This document shows positions 1 through 4,013 of a stretch of 5,785 nucleotides of DNA, in pieces. The stretch is from Anaerolineae bacterium (GTDB lineage Bacteria; Chloroflexota; Anaerolineae; Anaerolineales; Villigracilaceae). Location of the stretch: positions 1 through 5,785 of the forward strand of contig PMLN01000090.1 in assembly GCA_003158885.1 (NCBI GenBank). Reading direction: 5' to 3'. Position 1 is the first letter of the stretch. Each line of letters begins with the position of its first letter. The notes under the pieces were generated by a model. It had not been told where the DNA came from, did no database searches, and saw only the letters and a program-made list of their open reading frames with translations. The position numbers and the translations under genes are program-made.

Positions 1-71
1 CTCCAAAATACCTACCCTTATAAGTCCCCAACCCTCCCCAGCGCCATGCTTCTCGATCCCCTACGGGGACG

Positions 72-260
72 ATGTCGCAAACCGTTAGGCCGCTCATACA
101 AACAGAATTGGACTTGCAAGACAGTCGGGGAAGGGCTATAGTAATCGTATTCACCGAACCGAAAGCAAACACCATTCGAGTGATTTCCTTCCGAAAAGCC
201 ACGAGCGATGAAAGAAAGCGATATGAACAAGCCTACAAAGACGAATTTGGAACGTTTTGA
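72..260 (+). CDS. brnT: BrnT-family toxin, C-terminal part only (probably 5'-truncated)
   Basis: This 62-residue frame resembles the C-terminal half of BrnT toxins, the RNase partner of type II BrnT-BrnA systems. The supporting stretch is the hydrophobic strand IVIVFTE (about residues 23-29) followed by IRVISFRKAT and then ERKRYEQAY (about residues 35-55), the usual strand-helix ending of the family. Full-length BrnT is about 90 residues and begins with a WDxxKxxxNxxKHG-type segment; no such segment is found in the 71 bases upstream in any plus frame, and the same frame is closed by a TAA at 21-23. The ATG at 72 has only a poorly spaced GGGG before it. I therefore see a truncated or decayed toxin gene, although a short divergent active form cannot be excluded. 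Its 3' end overlaps the antitoxin gene by 38 bases, as expected for a translationally coupled pair. Family call is fairly sure, integrity is not. Confidence 0.6.
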   Translation: MSQTVRPLIQTELDLQDSRGRAIVIVFTEPKANTIRVISFRKATSDERKRYEQAYKDEFGTF

Positions 261-483
261 TGCGATGACCGATAACATGATTGATACTTCGGAAATTCCG
301 CCCCTTACCGAAGGGTTTTTCGCTACTGCAAAATGGCGAATGCCAAAGCCGAAAGTTAAGGTAACGGTGGAGGTAGAACCGGAAGTAGTGGAATGGTTTA
401 AGTCGCAGGGTGAAAATTATAAACGCGACCTTGCGGCTGCCCTTCGCATCTACGCTCAAGCCCATCAAGCATTCAAGAAATAG
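223..483 (+). CDS. brnA: BrnA-family antitoxin
   Basis: The 86-residue product matches BrnA antitoxins, DNA-binding proteins that neutralise the BrnT ribonuclease and usually repress their own operon. Visible are an N-terminal segment ending in DTSEIPPLTEGFF (residues 21-33), a proline/lysine hinge (MPKPKVKV, 40-47), and a ribbon-helix-helix type segment with VTVEVEPEVVEWFKSQG (48-63) followed by a helix rich in alanine (YKRDLAAALRIYAQAH, 66-81). I chose ATG 223 rather than ATG 208 because the family typically begins MNKxxKxxxxRxDAM; neither site has a strong ribosome binding site, which fits coupling to translation of the overlapping brnT. It appears intact while its toxin looks truncated, so it may be an orphan antitoxin. 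Its promoter would lie outside the window. It converges with mazG across a 123-base spacer. Confidence 0.82.
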   Translation: MNKPTKTNLERFDAMTDNMIDTSEIPPLTEGFFATAKWRMPKPKVKVTVEVEPEVVEWFKSQGENYKRDLAAALRIYAQAHQAFKK

Positions 484-606
484 AAAGCGGGCGAACACCG
501 GCTCCACCTGACCGCCTTCGGCGTGGGTCTGCGGCGGCCATTTGGCAGAAAAGGTGATTTTGCGCAATCTTGTCTTGCTATAATCGGCAGCAGGTGAGCC
601 AAGCCG
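484..606. other. Convergent spacer between brnA and mazG
   Basis: This 123-base stretch separates the stop codons of brnA (plus) and mazG (minus). I see no hairpin followed by a T-run on either strand, so no intrinsic terminator can be called for either gene. It holds one strong promoter-like box on the plus strand (listed separately). The part at 484-567 reads without stops on the minus strand with GC-rich third codon positions, in the same frame as mazG but beyond its TAA; it has no recognised product and no convincing start, so it is not called as a gene. Confidence 0.6.
576..584 (+). promoter_or_regulatory. Extended -10 promoter-like box (TGCTATAAT)
   Basis: The nine bases TGCTATAAT are a perfect match to the extended -10 consensus TGnTATAAT of housekeeping sigma factors. 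No good -35 is present: TTGCGC at 560-565 is only 13 bases away. Transcription from it would start near 590 on the plus strand and run antisense into the 3' end of mazG, where no plus-strand gene follows. It may be a relic promoter, a source of antisense RNA, or chance. Confidence 0.35.
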
Positions 607-1767
607 TTAGCCTTCTTTCTTGGCTTCATTCCAAAGCATATCCATCTCTTCCAGCTTCATATCGGATAAATTTCTTCCCTGCGCTTTGGCATTTGTTTCG
701 ATATAGCCGAAGCGCTTCTTGAATTTCAGGTTCGTCCCGCGCAAGGCAGACTCGGCGTCCACCTTCTTCCAACGGGCAAAATTGACCAGCACAAAAAACA
801 GGTCACCGATCTCATCCGCAAGCTCAAAATCGGTCCCGGCGTCCTTGACTTCCTGGATTTCCTCGGCAACTTTATCCAGCACATCCTCAATGACGGGCCA
901 GTCAAAGCCCACGCGGGCGGCACGATCCTGGTATTCCTGCGCCTGGCTCAGCGCTGGCAAAGCCATAGGCACGCCATCCAGCATCCCCTTTCGCCTATTC
1001 CCTTCCCCCTTATCCCCTTTTTCTCTTCTCTCTGCTTCTTTCAGCTTCTCCCAATTCTGCAAGACGCCGTCCACACCACCGACCTTCGCATCGCCAAACA
1101 CATGCGGATGCCGGCGGACGATCTTGTCGTAAATGCCTTTCACCACATCGTTGGCTGTGAACTCGCCTTCTTCACATGCAATTTGCGAATGCAGCATGAT
1201 CTGCAAAAGCAGGTCGCCGAACTCCTCACCCATGGAGGCGGAGTCCTGCGAGTCAAGCGCGGCAATGGCCTCATACGATTCTTCCAGCAAATGCTTGCGG
1301 AGCGAGGCGTGCGTCTGCTCCATGTCCCACGGACAGCCATTGGGGGCGCGCAGGTGGGCAATGATCTCCTGGAACGATTCAAAGGAAGTGCCTTCGCCCA
1401 ATTCGGGAACATATAGGCAGGCCGAGGGTGAAAAATATTGGTCAGATATACTCTTAACCACAAAGTCACCAAGACACAAAGGCACAAAGTTTTTTTGGCT
1501 TTCCTGGCTGGTATCTTCTGGGCTGTGTGTCGTGGTAGCGGGATCTACAAGAAATACTTCATGCTCTTTGGGATACACGGCCAATAAAACGGTGACCACC
1601 TGCAGGGCCAACTCACGCGCAGCCAGACCGGTAATCAAAGCCGGCGCATCGGGCGGAAAGGAGGGAACATGCGCCGAGGAAAAAGTTTGCGCTTCGAGAA
1701 GAACCAACTTCGAGGGCACCGGGAAATGCAAAGCTTCAAAGGCAGAGGCAGCGAGAGAGAAGTCCAT
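607..1767 (-). CDS. mazG: MazG nucleoside triphosphate pyrophosphohydrolase with methylase-like N-terminal remnant
   Basis: MazG hydrolyses (d)NTPs to NMP and pyrophosphate in the cytoplasm and is thought to cleanse the nucleotide pool. The predicted 386-residue protein has two MazG modules. Module one starts at FESFQEIIAHLR with GCPWD (144-148) and carries the metal-binding pattern EESYE (162-166) plus EFGD (182-185). Module two carries EEIQE (302-306) plus EIGD (319-322). Residues 1 to about 123 resemble the end of the tetrapyrrole-methylase domain fused to MazG in YabN-type proteins (AVYPKEHEVFLV at 63-74, CLYVPEL at 117-123), but the catalytic N-terminal part of that domain is absent. The start is ATG 1767, because GGAG lies 6 bases upstream; the longer frame would need a TTG at 1818 without a ribosome binding site. 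Two repeat-like tracts are read in frame (residues 93-104 and 251-261). It lies 79 bases after rpsI on the same strand. MazG function is confident; the state of the N-terminal domain is inferred. Confidence 0.92.
   Translation of the reverse strand: MDFSLAASAFEALHFPVPSKLVLLEAQTFSSAHVPSFPPDAPALITGLAARELALQVVTVLLAVYPKEHEVFLVDPATTTHSPEDTSQESQKNFVPLCLGDFVVKSISDQYFSPSACLYVPELGEGTSFESFQEIIAHLRAPNGCPWDMEQTHASLRKHLLEESYEAIAALDSQDSASMGEEFGDLLLQIMLHSQIACEEGEFTANDVVKGIYDKIVRRHPHVFGDAKVGGVDGVLQNWEKLKEAERREKGDKGEGNRRKGMLDGVPMALPALSQAQEYQDRAARVGFDWPVIEDVLDKVAEEIQEVKDAGTDFELADEIGDLFFVLVNFARWKKVDAESALRGTNLKFKKRFGYIETNAKAQGRNLSDMKLEEMDMLWNEAKKEG
985..1017 (-). repeat. G-run/purine tract inside mazG (possible G-quadruplex)
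   Basis: On the minus strand this tract has four G-runs of 4, 5, 3 and 4, separated by ATAA, AA and an 11-base stretch, and it continues upstream as an almost pure purine strand to about 1045. It is translated as the charged linker GDKGEGNRRKG (residues 251-261) between the two MazG modules, a place where relatives normally have a shorter linker before LDGVP. It looks like a low-complexity insertion that kept the frame. Quadruplex formation is only a possibility, since one loop is long. Confidence 0.5.
1458..1489 (+). repeat. Four 8-bp tandem units (nCACAAAG) inside mazG
   Basis: The bases divide exactly into four units: CCACAAAG, TCACCAAG, ACACAAAG and GCACAAAG, preceded by TTAA and followed by seven T. 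This is the type of CACAAAG/CACAGAG-rich dispersed repeat that I recall from intergenic regions of many environmental bacteria. Here it is read on the minus strand as residues 93-104 of MazG (NFVPLCLGDFVV), in the stretch that should join the methylase-like remnant to CLYVPEL. The repeat structure is directly visible; its dispersed nature is from memory. Confidence 0.65.
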
Positions 1768-1773
1768 GAGAGT

Positions 1774-1777
1774 CTCC
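1774..1777 (-). promoter_or_regulatory. Ribosome binding site of mazG (GGAG)
   Basis: GGAG on the minus strand ends 6 bases before the ATG at 1765-1767. It decides the start of mazG: the alternative in-frame ATG at 1777-1779 overlaps it, and the TTG at 1816-1818 has no comparable site. Confidence 0.75.
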
Positions 1778-1785
1778 ATTAAATG

Positions 1786-1822
1786 GTAATTGGTAATTCG
1801 CAAATCACGAATTACCAATTAC
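1786..1822. repeat. Perfect 15-bp inverted repeat (TAATTGG-type hairpin)
   Basis: GTAATTGGTAATTCG (1786-1800) pairs without mismatch with CGAATTACCAATTAC (1808-1822) around a 7-base loop CAAATCA. The arms themselves contain the 7-bp unit GGTAATT twice, a type of heptad I recall from cyanobacterial and Chloroflexota spacers. It fills half of the rpsI-mazG gap and ends 8 bases before the mazG ribosome binding site. No T-run follows on the minus strand, so it is not a standard terminator. It could limit or process mRNA between rpsI and mazG, or simply be a dispersed repeat. Confidence 0.8.
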
Positions 1823-1846
1823 AAAACAAATTGTACAAAGAGAGGT

Positions 1847-2242
1847 TTAGCGCTTGGTGTAGGTGGGAGCCTTGCGGGCGCGCTTGAGGCCTGGCTTCTT
1901 GCGTTCCTTGACGCGCGCATCGCGCGTCAACAAACCATACTTGCGCAGGGCTGCAATCCAATCGCCATTGATCATGACCAGCGCGCGCGCCAAGCCCAGC
2001 TTGACCGCGTCGGTCTGGCCGGTCACGCCGCCGCCGTCCACCTTCACGGTGACATCATAAATACTGGGTTCCTGTCCACAGGCCTTGAAAGCCAGCAGAA
2101 TGTCATTCATATCGCCGAGGCGCGTAAAGTATGCGCCGGCTTCCTTGTCATTGACGATGAACCTGCCATTCCCGCTCATCAAACGGACGCGGGCGATGCT
2201 TTCCTTGCGGCGGCCGATACCTTCATAATATTGAACAGCCAT
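1847..2242 (-). CDS. rpsI: 30S ribosomal protein S9
   Basis: S9 sits in the head of the small subunit, and its basic C-terminal tail reaches the tRNA in the P site. The 131-residue product has QYYEGIGRRK at the start, the family signature region GGGVTGQTDAVKLGLARAL (70-88), LLTRDARVKERKKPG (104-118) and the canonical basic tail KRARKAPTYTKR at the end. Length is typical. I start at ATG 2242, which gives the common MA..QYY beginning; AAGGA lies 10 bases upstream. A GTG six bases further up (2248) has the same site only 4 bases away and is less likely. It follows rplM by 16 bases, the near-universal L13-S9 pair. A 10-bp hairpin is embedded near its 3' end (listed separately). Confidence 0.97.
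   Translation of the reverse strand: MAVQYYEGIGRRKESIARVRLMSGNGRFIVNDKEAGAYFTRLGDMNDILLAFKACGQEPSIYDVTVKVDGGGVTGQTDAVKLGLARALVMINGDWIAALRKYGLLTRDARVKERKKPGLKRARKAPTYTKR
1908..1930. repeat. Perfect 10-bp inverted repeat inside rpsI
   Basis: TTGACGCGCG (1908-1917) is followed by CAT and its exact complement CGCGCGTCAA (1921-1930). It encodes TRDAR of the conserved S9 segment, so the protein constrains it in part. No T-run follows on either strand. A stable RNA hairpin is expected near the 3' end of the rpsI coding region. Confidence 0.7.
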
Positions 2243-2258
2243 GATCACATTTTCCTTT

Positions 2259-2699
2259 CTACTTCAAGGGTTCCGGGTTTTGCAAACTATGCGGGTGATT
2301 CGGACCGGCATAAATCTTCAAACGCTTGATCAACGCATTGCCCATGCGGTTATGAGGCAGCATGCCCCAGACCGCATCGCGCAGAACGCGGTCAGGATGA
2401 ATACGCAATTGTTCGCGCAGGCTGACCGACTTCAATCCGCCGGGGTAACCGGAATGATGATGATACATTTTGCTGTCCAGCTTCAAATGGGTGCGGGTGC
2501 CGGTGGCGGTGACGAGTTCCGCATTGATGATCACCACATAATCACCCATCTCCACACCGGGTGTGAAGGTCGGCTTACGCTTGCCCAACAAGGCGCTGGC
2601 AACCTTGGCGGCGAAGCGGCCCAAGGTCTGTCCGCTGGCATCCGCCACGTACCATTTGCGCTCGATCTCGCTCTCTTTCGGATAATACGATTTATACAC
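2259..2699 (-). CDS. rplM: 50S ribosomal protein L13
   Basis: L13 is an early-assembly protein of the large subunit that binds 23S rRNA. The 146-residue product shows EIERKWYVADASGQTLGRFA (11-30), the GKRKP loop (39-43), a MGDYVVIINA strand (51-60) and the family signature AVWGMLPHNRMGNALIKRL (109-127). Length is typical. The start is GTG at 2697-2699, giving MYKSYYPKESEIERKWY: GGAG lies 7 bases upstream of it, while the TTG two codons earlier would have a spacer of one base. The gene lies downstream of truA across a 132-base gap occupied by a palindromic repeat, and 16 bases before rpsI. Confidence 0.96.
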   Translation of the reverse strand: MYKSYYPKESEIERKWYVADASGQTLGRFAAKVASALLGKRKPTFTPGVEMGDYVVIINAELVTATGTRTHLKLDSKMYHHHSGYPGGLKSVSLREQLRIHPDRVLRDAVWGMLPHNRMGNALIKRLKIYAGPNHPHSLQNPEPLK

Positions 2700-2706
2700 T
2701 TTCAAT

Positions 2707-2710
2707 CTCC
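2707..2710 (-). promoter_or_regulatory. Ribosome binding site of rplM (GGAG)
   Basis: GGAG on the minus strand lies 7 bases before the GTG at 2697-2699. It supports a GTG start for rplM over the upstream TTG at 2703-2705. It lies only 7 bases from the edge of the palindromic repeat at 2718. Confidence 0.75.
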
Positions 2711-2717
2711 GTTTTTA

Positions 2718-2828
2718 TGTCATTGCGAGTGACGGCAATCAAAGGTTCGTGAGATTGCCACGCCGCTACTTGGTTTCGATACGCTCGCTGCGCTCGCTAC
2801 TCAACCAGCGCCGCTCCTCGCAATGACA
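2718..2828. repeat. Composite palindromic repeat with 12-bp terminal inverted repeats
   Basis: TGTCATTGCGAG (2718-2729) is exactly repeated in inverse as CTCGCAATGACA (2817-2828). Just inside, GGCAATC (2734-2740) and GATTGCC (2753-2759) form a second hairpin. This TCATTGCGAG...GATTGC...CGCAATGACA design is a dispersed non-coding repeat known from many bacterial genomes. A different unit sits inside it at 2771-2807: TGGTTTCGAT at one end, CTCAACCA at the other, with two copies of CGCTCGCT between. This inner unit is bracketed by the direct repeat CGCCGCT (2761-2767 and 2809-2815). There is no open frame; the element fills the truA-rplM gap, ending 3 bases from the truA stop codon. Confidence 0.8.
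2771..2807. repeat. Inner repeat unit nested in the palindromic element
   Basis: The unit has 5-bp inverted ends (TGGTT at 2771-2775, AACCA at 2803-2807) and an 8-bp direct repeat CGCTCGCT at 2782-2789 and 2791-2798. The TTTCGATACGC...CTACTCAACC pattern is one I recall as a dispersed repeat in its own right. The flanking CGCCGCT duplication would fit insertion into the outer repeat; this is inference. Confidence 0.5.
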
Positions 2829-2831
2829 AAC

Positions 2832-3572
2832 TCAGTACGTCACTTCAACAAGAGTCAATCCGTGTGCAGGAGCCAGTCCTGCGGGGATTTCATTTTTAAC
2901 CTGCGGCCTTTCCAAAGCCTTGACCACAGTCTCTTTCAAACATCTTCCCTGCGCAACGGCCACCTGGACGAAGACCAAGCGGCGAACCATGCGATATAAA
3001 AACGCATCCGCCCGGACTTCATATTGCCATTCACCGTCCGACTGCGACCATTCCGAGGCCATGACCGTGCGAACCGTGCTGCTCTGTTCACGCGCTGGCG
3101 AACCGAAGGCCGAAAAATCATGCCGTCCCAGAAAGACTGCGGCCGCTTCGAGGAGCGCTTCTTCCTTGAAGGCCGGCCAGACGCGCCAGGCCATTTTCTC
3201 GCGCAGCGGGTCACGCACATTTCCGCAGAACAGGCGGTAGCGGTAACAGCGTGAGGCGGCATCGAAACGAGGATGGAACTTCGCATCCACAGGTTCAATG
3301 TCGCTGACGGCCATATCCGCAGGCAGGTTGGCGTTCAGCGCAGCCAGTAAACGCTCTGGGGCATGATTCCATTCGAAATCAAAGGCGGCCACCTGCCCCG
3401 AGGCATGAACACCGGTATCGGTGCGCCCGGCCAGGGTCACAGTGCGGCCCGGCCAGCCCAATTGGCGCAGGGCATTCTCAAGCTCGCCCTGCACGGTCCG
3501 GCGTTTTGCCTGCCGTTGGCTGCCCACAAAAGCGGCGCCATCGTAAGCAAGGATCAGTTTGTAACGTGCCAT
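2832..3572 (-). CDS. truA: tRNA pseudouridine(38-40) synthase TruA
   Basis: TruA converts uridines 38, 39 and 40 in the anticodon arm of many tRNAs to pseudouridine. The 246-residue product has YDGAAFVGSQRQ near the start (10-21), the catalytic GRTDTGVHASGQV (49-61) with the nucleophile Asp52, FHPRFDAASRCYRY (99-112), HDFSAFG (151-157), a C-terminal ADAFLYRMVRRLV (188-200) and APAHGLTLVEVTY at the end. Length is normal, and all key parts are present. The start is ATG 3572, giving MARYKLILAYDG. No Shine-Dalgarno sequence precedes it: the bases before the ATG are part of a 7-bp repeat array. Its place between rplQ and rplM is the usual one for this operon type. Confidence 0.96.
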   Translation of the reverse strand: MARYKLILAYDGAAFVGSQRQAKRRTVQGELENALRQLGWPGRTVTLAGRTDTGVHASGQVAAFDFEWNHAPERLLAALNANLPADMAVSDIEPVDAKFHPRFDAASRCYRYRLFCGNVRDPLREKMAWRVWPAFKEEALLEAAAVFLGRHDFSAFGSPAREQSSTVRTVMASEWSQSDGEWQYEVRADAFLYRMVRRLVFVQVAVAQGRCLKETVVKALERPQVKNEIPAGLAPAHGLTLVEVTY

Positions 3573-3573
3573 C

Positions 3574-3630
3574 TAGCAATTAGCTTTTAGCAATTAGCTT
3601 TTAGCCAAAAGCTATCAGCTAACCGCTAAC
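3574..3630 (-). repeat. Period-7 repeat array filling the rplQ-truA gap
   Basis: Read on the minus strand from the last base of the rplQ stop codon, the gap splits into eight heptads, nearly all ending in GCT: GTTAGCG, GTTAGCT, GATAGCT, TTTGGCT, AAAAGCT, AATTGCT, AAAAGCT, AATTGCT. The last four make two identical 14-bp copies. The array ends directly before the truA ATG, so no ribosome binding site is left. It is much richer in A+T than the flanking genes. Such heptad arrays recall the short tandem repeats of cyanobacterial spacers. Confidence 0.75.
3595..3614. repeat. 8-bp hairpin within the heptad array
   Basis: TAGCTTTT (3595-3602) and AAAAGCTA (3607-3614) are perfect complements with a 4-base loop. 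A second copy of TAGCTTTT at 3581-3588 could pair with the same arm, so two mutually exclusive stems are possible about 10 to 40 bases before the truA start. Confidence 0.6.
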
Positions 3631-4007
3631 TACTCTTCAACCAATTCGAGGATCACCATCTCGGCCGAATCGCCGAGGCGCGGACCAAGTTTCATCACGC
3701 GCGTATAGCCGCCGGGGCGGTTTGCAAAACGCGGGGCGATCTCATCGAACACGCGCTTGATCACCCGGTTATCACCCAGCTTGGCGGCTACCAGGCGCCG
3801 CGCGGTGACTTTTTCGGAGTCGGTGGCGTTGGCGCTGTTGCGCGCGATGGTAATGATACGCTCCGCCTCGCCGCGAATGGCCGCGGCTTTGGCCTTGGTG
3901 GTGCGAATTCGCTCGTGCTCGAAGAATTGCTTTATCAAATTGCGGCGCAGGGCCTTCCGTGCACCGGTGGTTCGATTCAGTTTATAACCTGCTACATTAT
4001 GTCGCAT
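3630..4007 (-). CDS. rplQ: 50S ribosomal protein L17
   Basis: L17 is a large-subunit protein near the exit of the polypeptide tunnel. The 125-residue product begins MRHNVAGYKLNRTTGARKALRRNL, continues with FFEHERIRTTKAKA (28-41) and ends with RPGGYTRVMKLGPRLGDSAEM followed by VILELVEE; these are the standard conserved parts, and length is normal. The ATG is 6 bases past the rpoA stop codon, with GGAG (4017-4020) overlapping the end of rpoA 9 bases upstream, so translation is probably coupled to rpoA. Confidence 0.97.
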   Translation of the reverse strand: MRHNVAGYKLNRTTGARKALRRNLIKQFFEHERIRTTKAKAAAIRGEAERIITIARNSANATDSEKVTARRLVAAKLGDNRVIKRVFDEIAPRFANRPGGYTRVMKLGPRLGDSAEMVILELVEE

Positions 4008-4013
4008 CTCTGA

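Noticed and set aside
151..567. Long minus-strand open frame across brnTA.
   Set aside because: It is antisense to two recognisable family members, has a TTG start without ribosome binding site and low-complexity content. Only the 484-567 part was kept as a weak observation.
1489..1495. A_AAA_AAC slippery heptamer in the mazG frame (possible -1 frameshift site).
   Set aside because: The heptamer is in the right register, but the -1 frame encodes no recognisable domain and the zero frame continues into two intact MazG modules. It is best explained as the A-run at the end of the tandem repeat.
607..1767. MazG read as a toxin because of its name and toxin-antitoxin neighbour.
   Set aside because: MazG is a nucleotide pyrophosphohydrolase, unrelated to the MazF ribonuclease; the motifs seen are those of the hydrolase.
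1829..1836. TACAAT on the minus strand as a promoter for mazG.
   Set aside because: No acceptable -35 sequence lies 16-18 bases upstream, so a separate promoter cannot be supported from sequence.
2241..2732. 163-codon plus-strand open frame opposite rplM.
   Set aside because: It is antisense to L13 and ends inside the palindromic repeat; no domain is visible.
2718..2828. Palindromic element read as an intrinsic terminator after truA.
   Set aside because: The 12-bp ends are 87 bases apart and no T-run follows on the minus strand before rplM; the repeat explanation fits better.
3574..3630. Heptad array considered as a CRISPR-like or iteron array.
   Set aside because: Units are contiguous 7-mers without spacers, no cas or replication genes are present, and the place is an operon gap.
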